The notes: a model not told the origin generated them from the letters alone. A stretch of 64,000 nucleotides of DNA from Vibrio nitrifigilis (GCF_015686695.1 NZ_JADPMR010000001.1:558001-622000); one strand, 5' to 3'. Positions 26,311-34,728 are shown, counted from the stretch's first letter. Numbers and translations are program-made.

Positions 26311-26327
26311 TTGCCATCGAAGTGATA

Positions 26328-26358
26328 GAAAAAGGATGCTTGTTTGCATCCTTTTTTA
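26328..26358 (+). terminator. Terminator after bamC
   Basis: AAAAGGATGC and GCATCCTTTT pair around TTGTTT, followed by a T-run. Its tail overlaps the stop codon of the convergent DUF2897 gene. Confidence 0.9.
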
Positions 26359-26604
26359 TTGCTTATTCTTTGATGATGTTTCGTCGTTGTTTAATTGTTC
26401 GTGTGTTTTCTGCTCACTGTTCACTGATTCTGTTTGGTGTCCATCACATCGTTCTTTGTCTAACTGATTGAGACGGTCGAGGTCTTTTTTCTTCATGAAT
26501 TCTTCGTATTTTATTTGTGAAGTGTATTTCAACGCCGCTATGTTTCCTACGATCACACAAATCACGACAATACTGATAACCCATGGGTTAAATAGTAAAT
26601 CCAT
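26356..26604 (-). CDS. DUF2897 family small membrane protein
   Basis: This 82-residue protein has one N-terminal transmembrane segment (VISIVVICVIVGNIAALKYT, about 9-28) and a charged, probably coiled or disordered tail. The NPWVI...NIAALKYT pattern fits the DUF2897 family known from Vibrio. It lies 28 bp downstream of the M15 peptidase gene on the same strand. The function is unknown. Confidence 0.78.
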   Translation of the reverse strand: MDLLFNPWVISIVVICVIVGNIAALKYTSQIKYEEFMKKKDLDRLNQLDKERCDGHQTESVNSEQKTHEQLNNDETSSKNKQ

Positions 26605-26632
26605 TTAGAATCACCTGAGCTTAAGGGAAAGC

Positions 26633-27307
26633 CTAATCGCTAATATTGACAATATACTGATTGTAGATCGAGGGTAGCTGATTAAGGATTGCTTGTTGTC
26701 CCAAAATTGGCGTTAAAGAGATCTGTTGAGTGAGCATCTCAAGCGAAAAGTTTTGCAGATAATGCGTTGCGGTTGCTCGATGGCTAATATGCCAAGGTTC
26801 AAATGCTACTCCATGGTTTTTTCCTTGAAATGGAAAGAAGAAACCATATTGTGCCGCATGTTGTTTTAACCATAGATAGAAGGAGTGTTGATGTCCGTTA
26901 AGGTACTCTTCTGGTTCTAGGTTTAACGTAACCCCGTCAGGTAGGGCATCTTTGTCAAATACATCAAAGTCAGATCCCCAATGATGCCGACTTGCGCCAG
27001 GTAAAGCAGACCAACGTAAAATCGCTTGAATCTGTTCTTCTTCACTGAGCGAATGAATATCGATAGGGTGGCTATTTTCATCCAGCACCGCCAGTTCACC
27101 AGACATTTTGCGATTCCAAATGGATAATTGGCGCTCAAATGAACGAAAACCACTAGCAATATGGAAATTGAAGCCATCGTTTAATGCGGCTTGGCGAAGA
27201 TGGTGTAAATCGTCAGCAACACTAGATGCGACTAAAAAAGTTTTTTGGCCTATCTGTTCAGGTTGCAAATGGGTGTCTGTTTGACCTGTCAATTGCTTTG
27301 GTGTCAT
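26633..27307 (-). CDS. M15 family metallopeptidase (VanY/DD-carboxypeptidase-like)
   Basis: This 224-residue protein carries the M15 zinc pattern SxHxxGxxxD as SRHHWGSDFD (106-115) and the second motif EPWH near 167-170, supporting zinc carboxypeptidase activity on D-Ala-ending peptides. No signal peptide is visible: the N-terminus is polar. It may therefore act in the cytoplasm on recycled muropeptides, or be exported by another route. It sits between dapE (64 bp upstream) and the DUF2897 gene on the same strand. The family is secure; the substrate is inferred. Confidence 0.85.
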   Translation of the reverse strand: MTPKQLTGQTDTHLQPEQIGQKTFLVASSVADDLHHLRQAALNDGFNFHIASGFRSFERQLSIWNRKMSGELAVLDENSHPIDIHSLSEEEQIQAILRWSALPGASRHHWGSDFDVFDKDALPDGVTLNLEPEEYLNGHQHSFYLWLKQHAAQYGFFFPFQGKNHGVAFEPWHISHRATATHYLQNFSLEMLTQQISLTPILGQQAILNQLPSIYNQYIVNISD

Positions 27308-27371
27308 GACGTTACCGTTTATAGAATCAAAGAAAGCCCAAGTTATCGGAAAAGATAACTTGGGTCATTCA

Positions 27372-28508
27372 TTACTTAGCCAATAAATGGTTAAGAGTAT
27401 GTTGGTACATATCCGTCAGTTTCTCAAGGTCTTCAACTTTAACGCACTCATTGACCTTGTGTATGGTGGCGTTCACAGGACCAAGCTCGACAACTTGAGC
27501 TCCCATGCGAGCGATAAAGCGACCATCTGATGTTCCGCCTGTGGTCAGTAACTGAGGTGCTTCTTCATTGACTTCTGTCACGCCGCTCACCACAGATTTC
27601 AGTAAAGAACCTTGGTCAGTTAAAAATGGGTGGCCGCTTAGGGTCCATTTCAGGTCATAATCCAACGCATGTTTATCGAGAATAGCGTGAACTTTTTCTT
27701 TTATCGCCACATCAGTGAGTTCGGTGCTAAAGCGGAAATTGAACTGAACGTCACATTCCCCAGGAACCACGTTAGAAGCGCCTGTGCCAGCATGAAGGTT
27801 AGGAATTTGAAAACTGGTTGGAGGAAAGTAGTCATTCCCCTTATCCCATTCTGTTGTTGCGAGTTCAGCTAATGCAGGTAGGGCATGATGAACAGGGTTT
27901 TTTGCCAAGTGTGGATAAGCAACGTGACCTTGTACCCCTTTCACTTTTAAGTCACCAGTAATTGAACCACGACGACCATTTTTTACCACATCGCCGACAT
28001 AGTTGGTGCTGGATGGTTCACCCACAATGCACATATCAATGGGTTCATTGCGAGCCATTAGAGTATCCACGACGCGAGTGGTGCCGTTAATGAATGGACC
28101 TTCTTCATCTGAGGTAATTAGGAAGGCGATTGATCCATTATGATCAGGATGCTCGGCAATAAATCGCTCGACTGCAACGATCATACAAGCAAGGGAGCCT
28201 TTCATATCTGCAGCGCCCCGGCCATGCAGCATACCGTCAATGACAGTGGGCTCAAATGGGGCGGTATCCCAGTGATCGAGATTACCCGCGGGTACGACAT
28301 CAGTGTGGCCAGCAAAGGCAAATAATGGCGCTTGTGTGCCACGGCGGGCCCAAAAGTTGGTGGTATCTTCAAATACCATGACTTCTATTTCAAAGCCTAA
28401 AGCTTTGAGACGCTCAATCATTACTTGTTGGCAACCCGCATCTTCAGGTGTTACTGATTTACGGCTAATGAGGTCTTTGGCGAGAGCCAATACAGGGCTG
28501 TCCGTCAT
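27372..28508 (-). CDS. dapE: Succinyl-diaminopimelate desuccinylase
   Basis: DapE hydrolyses N-succinyl-LL-diaminopimelate to LL-diaminopimelate in the lysine and peptidoglycan pathway, using two zinc ions. The 378-residue protein has the ligands in order: His68 (FAGHTDVVP), Asp101 (RGAADMKGS), Glu135-Glu136 (TSDEEGPF) and a C-terminal His in NATIHKVNE. It follows the ArsC-family gene by 14 bp, the usual yffB-dapE pair, and shares a pathway with dapA in this window. Confidence 0.97.
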   Translation of the reverse strand: MTDSPVLALAKDLISRKSVTPEDAGCQQVMIERLKALGFEIEVMVFEDTTNFWARRGTQAPLFAFAGHTDVVPAGNLDHWDTAPFEPTVIDGMLHGRGAADMKGSLACMIVAVERFIAEHPDHNGSIAFLITSDEEGPFINGTTRVVDTLMARNEPIDMCIVGEPSSTNYVGDVVKNGRRGSITGDLKVKGVQGHVAYPHLAKNPVHHALPALAELATTEWDKGNDYFPPTSFQIPNLHAGTGASNVVPGECDVQFNFRFSTELTDVAIKEKVHAILDKHALDYDLKWTLSGHPFLTDQGSLLKSVVSGVTEVNEEAPQLLTTGGTSDGRFIARMGAQVVELGPVNATIHKVNECVKVEDLEKLTDMYQHTLNHLLAK

Positions 28509-28522
28509 CCTTGAATTCCTTG

Positions 28523-28870
28523 TTAAGCAAAAATAGAAGAGTATTGTTCAGGTTTAAAACCAAGGTGTAGATCATTGTTAACGCGTAAAATAGGGCGTTT
28601 GATCATCGCGGGTTTTTCCACGAGTAGTGCAACAGCATTAGTTTCATTCAACGATTCTTTTTGTTCAGCTGTCAGTTGGCGGTAAGTCGTGCCACGTTTG
28701 TTTAAAACATTTTCCCAGCCAAGGTTTGAACAAAACTCCGCGACCATATCTGCATCCACACCTTGCTTACGGTAATCATGGAATTGATAGTCGATGCCTG
28801 CTTGTTCTAGCCATTTACGTGCTTTTTTTATGGTATCGCAGTTTGGGATGCCATACATGGTAATACTCAT
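28523..28870 (-). CDS. yffB: ArsC family reductase (YffB type)
   Basis: This 115-residue thioredoxin-fold protein has YGIPNCDTIKKARKWLE with one active-site Cys near residue 10 and the C-terminal IKRPILRVNNDLHLGFKPEQY typical of the ArsC/Spx superfamily. It is a second ArsC-like gene in the window, distinct from 17507-17857. Linkage to dapE is conserved in gammaproteobacteria. There is no evidence for arsenate reduction, and the biochemical role of this branch is unsettled. Confidence 0.87.
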   Translation of the reverse strand: MSITMYGIPNCDTIKKARKWLEQAGIDYQFHDYRKQGVDADMVAEFCSNLGWENVLNKRGTTYRQLTAEQKESLNETNAVALLVEKPAMIKRPILRVNNDLHLGFKPEQYSSIFA

Positions 28871-29194
28871 AATTATCCTTGTGAGACTGAATTATTATGC
28901 CCCTAGCAGATGTTGCTGCCGGGTGTTACTTATTTGGGTAAATCCTAACAGGAAGCAGGCCATGTGACAAAGTCTATCCCCACGGTTGTTTGGTTATTAA
29001 TGCTTAACTTGAGGCGAATAAAATTGCATTAATAGCCGCTTTACATAGCATCACCAAAACATTCCACGTGATAATCAAGGCTGAGGCACAAATTTTACGA
29101 TAAAGACCCTATCGATCGTAGAGTTATTGATCAATCTCAACACTCTGAAAATTAAAACAGAAATAATGGGTGCTGCACAACTTAGGAGGTATCA
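28871..29194. other. Gene-free region with a 12-bp stem
   Basis: These 324 bp hold no credible ORF. GGTTATTAATGC (28992-29003) pairs with GCATTAATAGCC (29026-29037) with one G-U wobble around a 22-base loop. A perfect palindrome ATTGATCAAT lies at 29126-29135. Both are upstream of the plus-strand winged-helix gene. No T-run follows the stem. Confidence 0.45.
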
Positions 29195-29482
29195 ATGGAA
29201 TTGAGTCCAGTTTTTGCGAGGCGACTGTATTTAGCATTGTTGGTTGAGAGCCTTGAACGACCAAATGTGCCCAAGTTGATTGAAAAGACCGGTTGGCCAC
29301 GTCGTACTATTCAAGACGTGATTAAAGCATTACCGGGTATTGGTATTGAGCTCATGTTTGTTCAAGATGGGCGGCGTCATAACGATGGCTATTATCAATT
29401 ATCAGATTGGGGACCATTCGATAGTCAATGGGTGCTAGACCGTAGAGGTGATATTGCAGAAAGCCTTGGATTCAGAGCATAA
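29195..29482 (+). CDS. Small winged-helix-turn-helix protein
   Basis: This 95-residue protein reads as a compact winged helix: RLYLALLVESLERP, then a turn and the recognition-type helix GWPRRTIQDVIKALPGIGI (about 33-51), then a wing with RRHNDGYYQLSDWGPFD. An exact AGGAGGT ribosome-binding site four bases before the ATG predicts strong translation. I know similar single-domain proteins in Vibrio but no studied member. DNA binding is likely; targets are unknown. It is monocistronic, with a terminator at its stop. Confidence 0.8.
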   Translation: MELSPVFARRLYLALLVESLERPNVPKLIEKTGWPRRTIQDVIKALPGIGIELMFVQDGRRHNDGYYQLSDWGPFDSQWVLDRRGDIAESLGFRA

Positions 29483-29508
29483 AAAGCCAGCCCATGCTGG
29501 CTTTTTCT
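29479..29508. terminator. Bidirectional terminator
   Basis: AAAAAGCCAGC and GCTGGCTTTTT pair around CCAT directly at the end of the winged-helix gene. The convergent DUF2956 gene stops 19 bp away and can use the other strand. Confidence 0.92.
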
Positions 29509-29525
29509 TATTAAACAGCACTAAT

Positions 29526-29879
29526 TTAGGCTTTGTTTATTAACAGGTAAGCGATAAAACCAACCCAGCTTATTGCCAATAAAGCCCATGGTAGGAAGCG
29601 ACTACGTTGTGAAGCGTGTTGCGGATCTATATCTTGCTGAGTGGTCGCATTAGAATCTATCGCTTGTTCTATCTGTTTTTGTTTTTGAGCTCTTTTTTTG
29701 GCTTTATCTGCCTGTCTACTTTTCTCCTTTTGCTGTTTTTTATAAAGAGCAATGCCTTTTTCTATTCCTTGAGCAATCAATTTGGTTTGTTCTTTCGTTT
29801 GTCCTGGTTTCTGTGTTGCTTTGGCGATTTGTGCTGCTTCATTTTGCGTTTCAACAGAGGGGACTGACTTGTTTTTCAT
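29526..29879 (-). CDS. DUF2956 family membrane-anchored protein
   Basis: This 117-residue protein has the family pattern ETQNEAAQIAKATQKPGQTK near the N-terminus, a very basic, Lys/Gln-rich middle probably forming a helix (YKKQQKEKSRQADKAKKRAQ), and one C-terminal transmembrane segment (FLPWALLAISWVGFIAYLL). It looks tail-anchored with most of the chain in the cytoplasm. I chose the ATG at 29879; an in-frame TTG four codons earlier has no ribosome-binding site. Function unknown. Confidence 0.78.
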   Translation of the reverse strand: MKNKSVPSVETQNEAAQIAKATQKPGQTKEQTKLIAQGIEKGIALYKKQQKEKSRQADKAKKRAQKQKQIEQAIDSNATTQQDIDPQHASQRSRFLPWALLAISWVGFIAYLLINKA

Positions 29880-30084
29880 AAGATTATCCAATTGAATAGT
29901 AAATGTATCAGTGCTGAATCCTGCAGCTTAAGATTATCTGGGGATACAATATTTTTCTTTATAGATTAACATGATACCTATTCCTAAGTAACAGTAGAAT
30001 GAGGTTACTTGGCGGATAATACATAGCAGTTTCTCGTGGAAGCCAAGAGATAGTTATATTTGGCATAGAAATTAACCACATGAA

Positions 30085-30588
30085 ATGGTAATAAGTATTG
30101 TTAAAATCATTAGGTGGTTAGTGAAATATTCAATTGATAGATATAATGCGGATGGTTATCTCAGTCCGCCGATTTGGTTGTGGCTAGGGTGGGGTTGGTT
30201 AGCAAAAGCTTGGGTTGTACTTGTTATGGCTGGAGTAAGCCGAGATACAGGATCTCAATTATTAGAGTTGTTCTATCCACAAAAGGGTCATTTATACATA
30301 GAGTTAGTACTTGGGTTGCCCTCGTTGGTATACATGTGGTTGGTGCATTTGAGGGGGCCTGATAGACAAGCTTTGACCCATTTTATCCAAGCTTCGGCGA
30401 AGCCTATTACAATTATCATCACGCTAGTGCAATTTGGAATAGGCGTCTACACCATCTTGTTACACTATGGTCAGTTTTATTGGTTTAGTGGGCTTTCCTT
30501 AATGCTACTTTTGTGGTTTGGAATGTATTTACAACAAAGTCGAGTTGTTAAGGTTTGTTTTACTGGGCCATTTAAAGAAAAGGGATAG
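30085..30588 (+). CDS. DUF2919 family inner-membrane protein
   Basis: This 167-residue protein has four hydrophobic segments and the family signature SPPIWLWLGWGWLAKAWVVL near 27-46, then ELFYPQKGHLYIELVLGLP. It fits DUF2919, known from Vibrio and enterics without a defined function. The start is uncertain: the ATG at 30085 has no clear ribosome-binding site, while a GTG at 30121 is preceded closely by AGGTGG and would remove 12 residues. It lies 110 bp upstream of the Dyp peroxidase on the same strand. Confidence 0.78.
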   Translation: MVISIVKIIRWLVKYSIDRYNADGYLSPPIWLWLGWGWLAKAWVVLVMAGVSRDTGSQLLELFYPQKGHLYIELVLGLPSLVYMWLVHLRGPDRQALTHFIQASAKPITIIITLVQFGIGVYTILLHYGQFYWFSGLSLMLLLWFGMYLQQSRVVKVCFTGPFKEKG

Positions 30589-30668
30589 TCACCAACGTCA
30601 TTCGGACTCCACTAATAAATGATGTTAGGTGACCATATTTATTTATTGCTATGACGAATGGCAATAAA
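30588..30668 (+). promoter_or_regulatory. Paired hairpins in the Dyp peroxidase leader
   Basis: GTCACCAACGTCATT (30588-30602) pairs with AATGATGTTAGGTGAC (30618-30633) with one bulge and one wobble. A second stem, TTTATTGC/GCAATAAA, follows at 30642-30668. The peroxidase ATG is 31 bp further on. The first stem could be a weak terminator for the DUF2919 gene, but its T-tract is interrupted. Confidence 0.5.
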
Positions 30669-30698
30669 CACTGAAAGCAATATAAGTGAGCACACTCA

Positions 30699-31604
30699 AT
30701 GTCACAATCACAGTCTGCAATCCTGCCGGAAGCAGGTCCTTTTGCATTATATGCAATGTTTAATATCACACAGAACCGAACTAAGGTGCTGGATAAGTTA
30801 CAAGCATTACCTCGTTTGGTTGAAGAATTGAATCAACAACAGCCGGGTGCCAACTTGGTGGTGTCTATTTCATTTTCTCACGCGTTTTGGCAGCATCTAA
30901 ATGCGCCTATGCCTCCTGAGTTGGTTGATTTTCCTCAGTTGGGCAGTGATAAGGTAACGGCACCTACTACCGAGATGGATTTCTTAATTCACTGTCATTC
31001 TACTCGCCATGATTTACTGTTTTATGTTTTACGCAATTGCTTATCTGACATCGCTGATGACGTTGATGTGGTTGATGAGGTTTATGGGTACCGTTATCTC
31101 GATTCGAGAGATATGACGGGCTTTATTGATGGAACAGAAAACCCTAAAAATGAAAAACGCCAAGAAGTCGCCATTGTTCCGGAAGGTGAATTCGCTGGTG
31201 GTAGTTATGTCATGGTTCAGCGTTATATTCATAACTTACCTGCGTGGAACCGTTTAAATATGTCTGCTCAAGAAAAGGTGATTGGAAGAACTAAACCTGA
31301 TTCGGTTGAGCTAGATAATGTTCCACCGGCATCTCATGTTGGCCGTGTCGATATTAAAGAAGATGGCAAAGGCTTAAAAATTCTTCGTCATAGTTTGCCA
31401 TATGGCTCAGTAACCGGTGATCACGGCTTATTATTCATTGCCTATTGTAATACTCTGCATAATTTCCAAGTGATGTTAAATAGCATGTTTGGTGAGTCTG
31501 ATGGTAAAACTGACCAAATGCTTCGTTTTACTACTCCGGTAACAGGGGCTTACTTTTTTGCTCCATCACAAGAGATGTTAAATTCATTAGCGATTGAATC
31601 GTAA
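30699..31604 (+). CDS. Dyp-type haem peroxidase (YfeX-like)
   Basis: This 301-residue protein has the Dyp signature GFIDGTENP at about residues 146-154 with the distal Asp, and the proximal haem-ligand His in PPASHVGRVD (about 212-221). Dyp peroxidases oxidise dyes and porphyrinogens with H2O2; YfeX is cytosolic and its physiological substrate is debated. No Tat or Sec signal is visible, and no encapsulin gene is adjacent, so a cytosolic free enzyme is likely. A terminator follows, and the convergent neighbour is a flagellin. Confidence 0.93.
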   Translation: MSQSQSAILPEAGPFALYAMFNITQNRTKVLDKLQALPRLVEELNQQQPGANLVVSISFSHAFWQHLNAPMPPELVDFPQLGSDKVTAPTTEMDFLIHCHSTRHDLLFYVLRNCLSDIADDVDVVDEVYGYRYLDSRDMTGFIDGTENPKNEKRQEVAIVPEGEFAGGSYVMVQRYIHNLPAWNRLNMSAQEKVIGRTKPDSVELDNVPPASHVGRVDIKEDGKGLKILRHSLPYGSVTGDHGLLFIAYCNTLHNFQVMLNSMFGESDGKTDQMLRFTTPVTGAYFFAPSQEMLNSLAIES

Positions 31605-31631
31605 GATTGTGGTTGAATTAGATGATGAAAA

Positions 31632-31661
31632 CAAAGGGCTCATTGGAGCCCTTTATTTTTT
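31632..31661. terminator. Terminator between Dyp peroxidase and flagellin
   Basis: AAAGGGCTC and GAGCCCTTT pair around ATTG with a T-run on the plus strand. On the minus strand TTTGTTTTC follows the stem, so it may also end the inverted flagellin gene. Confidence 0.85.
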
Positions 31662-31691
31662 GGATAGCAAATATGTCGGATAGTAGCTAAT

Positions 31692-32822
31692 TTAACGTAA
31701 TAGACCTAATGCTGCCTGAGGTAACTGTTTCGCTTGCGCCAGAATAGCGCTTGATGCTTGCGATAAAATCTGGTCTTTAGTCATATCTGTGGTTGTCTTG
31801 GCAAAATCTGTATCACGAATCCGGCCATTGGAAGCGATGATATTTTCATTAATTTTAGTTAAATTATTGATGGTGTGGTCAAACCTGTTTTGTAATGCAC
31901 CGAGCTGCCCTCGTTGCTGATCCACAAATTTAAGCGCGGCATCAATGACGCCAACAGCTTGCTGTGCTCCACCAACAGTCGTGACTTGAATGTCATTGAC
32001 CGTTGTATCTTTACCTTGTTTGATGCCTAGTTCATCCGCTAATGACCCAGTAATTTTTACTGAGCCGTTTACGTTACTATTACCAGCAAATAATTGCAGT
32101 TGGCCATGCTCGTTAACTGACGCTTGTAACTGGTCGGTTTGTCCATTGATATAAGAGGCAAGCTCTTCAATGTTATCCCCTTTTTTAGCTGAAATGTTAA
32201 TGGTTTGGGCTCGGTCGCCTCCGCCTAAAGTGATAGACAAGTCATTTTTACCACTAGAAACTTCCCAGTCTTGATCGGCTTCTTTCGTCGCTTGAAAGGT
32301 TTTTCCTCCCATCATTGCGACGTCTGAACCCATATTCTCCAGATGCAAATGTACTGCAGTACCGCCATCATTACCGATTTGGAATGATTTGGTCCCATAG
32401 GTGCCATTGAGTAATAAATCACCAGCAAAGGTAGTAGTTTTGGCAATATGATTTATTTCGTTATTAATTGCGGTAACATCTTGCTGAATTGCTTTACGGT
32501 CATCTTGAGAGTTTGAACCATTGGAGGCTTGTAATGATAAATCGCGCATGTTTCTTAGCAATTGGCTTGTTTCATCTAATGCACCATCGGCCGTTTGAGC
32601 AACAGAAATACCGTTGTGCGCATTCTGTATCGCCATATTTAAGCCACTACTTTGTTCCATAAGGCGATTAGATATTTGTAACCCAGCGGCATCGTCTGTT
32701 GCATTGTTTATGCGGTTACCTGAGGCTAATTTTTCCATGGCAGCCTCTTGACTACCACTTGATTTATTTAAATAGCGCTGGGCGTTTAGGGCAGCAACGT
32801 TACTGCGTATCCCGATAGTCAC
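31692..32822 (-). CDS. Polar flagellin, inverted paralogue
   Basis: This 376-residue flagellin begins MTIGIRSNVAALNAQRYL from a GTG codon and ends SSAILAQAKQLPQAALGLLR. N- and C-terminal D0/D1 domains are conserved and a short variable centre lies at about 175-265. Compared with the paralogues downstream it has more substitutions in D1 (KLASGNRINNATDDAAGLQ). It is the only flagellin here on the minus strand, diverging from the one at 33266. It would be exported through the flagellar type III system and join the sheathed polar filament. A sigma-28 promoter lies at 32904-32930. Confidence 0.94.
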   Translation of the reverse strand: MTIGIRSNVAALNAQRYLNKSSGSQEAAMEKLASGNRINNATDDAAGLQISNRLMEQSSGLNMAIQNAHNGISVAQTADGALDETSQLLRNMRDLSLQASNGSNSQDDRKAIQQDVTAINNEINHIAKTTTFAGDLLLNGTYGTKSFQIGNDGGTAVHLHLENMGSDVAMMGGKTFQATKEADQDWEVSSGKNDLSITLGGGDRAQTINISAKKGDNIEELASYINGQTDQLQASVNEHGQLQLFAGNSNVNGSVKITGSLADELGIKQGKDTTVNDIQVTTVGGAQQAVGVIDAALKFVDQQRGQLGALQNRFDHTINNLTKINENIIASNGRIRDTDFAKTTTDMTKDQILSQASSAILAQAKQLPQAALGLLR

Positions 32823-32903
32823 TTTCTAATTACTCCGACATATATTCATTTGATACACGGAATCCCCTGTATCAAAAATAATTAACGTATGATGTACCCA
32901 TAA

Positions 32904-32930
32904 TTAGCGGAGAGATTAAGGAAACCTTTA
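32904..32930 (-). promoter_or_regulatory. Sigma-28 (FliA) promoter of the inverted flagellin
   Basis: On the minus strand TAAAGGTT and TCCGCTAA are separated by exactly 11 bp, matching the FliA consensus TAAAGTTT-N11-GCCGATAA in most positions. The flagellin GTG start is 82 bp downstream. Confidence 0.75.
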
Positions 32931-33196
32931 GTAATAAAACTTAAAAAATAGCATTTAAGTTCTGTTTGATTGAAAAATGCTCAAAATTAGTGATTTAAAT
33001 ACCTAACATATTAAATAATAATCATAATAAATAAATATTTACTTAATTAGTGTTTGGTTTTTTAGGAGGTGTTGCGCGATATTTTGTCGAGGTTATATAT
33101 AAAATAAGTTGCTTTGTGTTATTTATATTAGAAAGGGCTTATTTTTACAGGTAAGAGAAAATAAGGCTTTTCTCGTCACAATAATCAAGTTTTTTC

Positions 33197-33223
33197 TAAA
33201 GTTTTTCTTGTTAGGCACGATAA
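33197..33223 (+). promoter_or_regulatory. Sigma-28 (FliA) promoter of flagellin 33266
   Basis: TAAAGTTT (a perfect -35) and CACGATAA are 11 bp apart, ending 42 bp before the flagellin ATG. The rest of the AT-rich 32823-33265 gap shows no gene. Confidence 0.78.
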
Positions 33224-33265
33224 GAGAATTAATGAGATTACTCTCTTATATAGTGCGGATAGCTT

Positions 33266-34399
33266 ATGGCCATTACGGTAAATACGAACGTGGCAGCATT
33301 AGTCGCACAGAGACATCTTGCAAATTCAACGAATCTGTTAAATCAGTCGTTGGAGCGCTTATCTTCGGGTAGCCGTATTAACAGTGCTAAAGATGATGCG
33401 GCGGGCTTACAGATTTCTAACCGTTTAGAAACTCAGATGAGCGGGCTGGATGTGGCTGTACGGAATGCCAATGATGGAATATCGATTATGCAGACTGCTG
33501 AGGGGGCGATGAAAGAGTCGACGAACCTGTTGCAACGTATGCGTGATCTCTCTTTACAGGCTGCTAACGGTTCAAATAGTGATGATGACCGTCAATCTTT
33601 ACAAGAAGAAATGGCGGCCCTTAATGATGAAATGAATCGAATTGCTGAAACAACATCATTTGGTGGACGGAAGTTATTAAATGGTTTATTTGGCTCTCCA
33701 TCATTTCAAATTGGTGCTGGAAGTGGCGAAGCGGTTCAAATACCACTGAATAATATGCGAACTGACAGCATTAATATGGGTGGTTTTAGTTACATTGCAA
33801 AAAATGAAGCGGACAAGGGTTGGCGCGTCGAATCCGGGCAAAATCAGTTAACCATTCATTATACCGACGCGAAGGGACACTCCCAGACCATTAATATCAG
33901 TGCTAAAGCGGGTGATGATATTGAGCAAGTAGCGACTTATATTAATGGTCAAACTGACAAAATTTCTGCTTCTGTCAATCAACATGGGCAGTTACAGATT
34001 TATATGGCAGGGGCGAAAACCTCCGGTACGTTGTCATTTAGTGGTAGTTTAGCGAGTCAGCTTGATATGGGACTGGCAGGGTATGAATCTGTAAACAATA
34101 TCGACATTACGTCCGTTGGTGGGGCGCAGCGTGCTGTCTCTGTTATTGATACTGCATTGAAGTATGTTGATAGCAATAGAGCAGGTATTGGTGCATTGCA
34201 GAACCGCTTCGGGCATGCAATTAGTAATCTGGATAATATTCACGAAAACTTAGCGGCTTCAAATAGCAGGATTAAAGATACGGATTACGCCAAAGAAACA
34301 ACTGAAATGGTCCGACAGCAGATCTTGCAGCAAGTTGGCATGTCTATCTTAGCGCAAGCTAAAAAGCAGCCAAATCTCGTTGTCGCCTTATTGCAATAG
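33266..34399 (+). CDS. Polar flagellin, divergent paralogue
   Basis: This 377-residue flagellin starts MAITVNTNVAALVAQRHL and has the D1 signature SSGSRINSAKDDAAGLQISN. Its last helix differs from the others: MSILAQAKKQPNLVVALLQ replaces the SSILAQAKQAPQAALSLLR type, and it ends in Gln instead of Arg. The ribosome-binding site is weak. This suggests a minor filament protein placed at a particular zone, or one made at low level. It is monocistronic, with its own FliA promoter and a terminator. Confidence 0.94.
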   Translation: MAITVNTNVAALVAQRHLANSTNLLNQSLERLSSGSRINSAKDDAAGLQISNRLETQMSGLDVAVRNANDGISIMQTAEGAMKESTNLLQRMRDLSLQAANGSNSDDDRQSLQEEMAALNDEMNRIAETTSFGGRKLLNGLFGSPSFQIGAGSGEAVQIPLNNMRTDSINMGGFSYIAKNEADKGWRVESGQNQLTIHYTDAKGHSQTINISAKAGDDIEQVATYINGQTDKISASVNQHGQLQIYMAGAKTSGTLSFSGSLASQLDMGLAGYESVNNIDITSVGGAQRAVSVIDTALKYVDSNRAGIGALQNRFGHAISNLDNIHENLAASNSRIKDTDYAKETTEMVRQQILQQVGMSILAQAKKQPNLVVALLQ

Positions 34400-34426
34400 T
34401 AAACGACATAACTAAAGCCGATTTCA

Positions 34427-34460
34427 ACAGCCACTATTGAATAGTGGCTGTTTTATTTTA
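34427..34460 (+). terminator. Terminator after flagellin 33266
   Basis: ACAGCCACTATT and AATAGTGGCTGT pair almost without a loop and are followed by TTTATTTT, 28 bp after the stop. Confidence 0.9.
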
Positions 34461-34479
34461 AAAGCTAATCGCGAACACT

Positions 34480-34557
34480 TATACCCAAGTAACCTCAAGA
34501 TGCTGTTGCAGCGAGAATGGTTTCGCTCTTAGGTAAGGCTCTGCTGTGGATGAAGAC
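34480..34557. repeat. Truncated copy of the 164-bp MITE-like element
   Basis: The segment begins TATACCCAAGTAACCTCAAG like the full element at 63097-63260. The first 60 bases differ from it at four positions, and similarity then fades. The right-hand inverted end is absent, so this is a decayed or truncated copy lying between two flagellin genes. Confidence 0.7.
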
Positions 34558-34728
34558 TATTTTCGCTCATTATTTAGGCAAAATAAACGGTCTGAATATG
34601 AAGGGGGGAATGTATCGACACGGGAATCTATAGCTTTAGAAAAAATTTAAAAATAGCGTGAAATATGGTGATGTAATCACGTTTTTCAACGGGACGAATC
34701 TTTTTTTATTAAATTAGAAAAAAAACAT

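Noticed and set aside
30699..31604. Encapsulin cargo system with the Dyp peroxidase
   Set aside because: No shell-protein gene is adjacent, and the C-terminus (NSLAIES) lacks an obvious encapsulin targeting extension.
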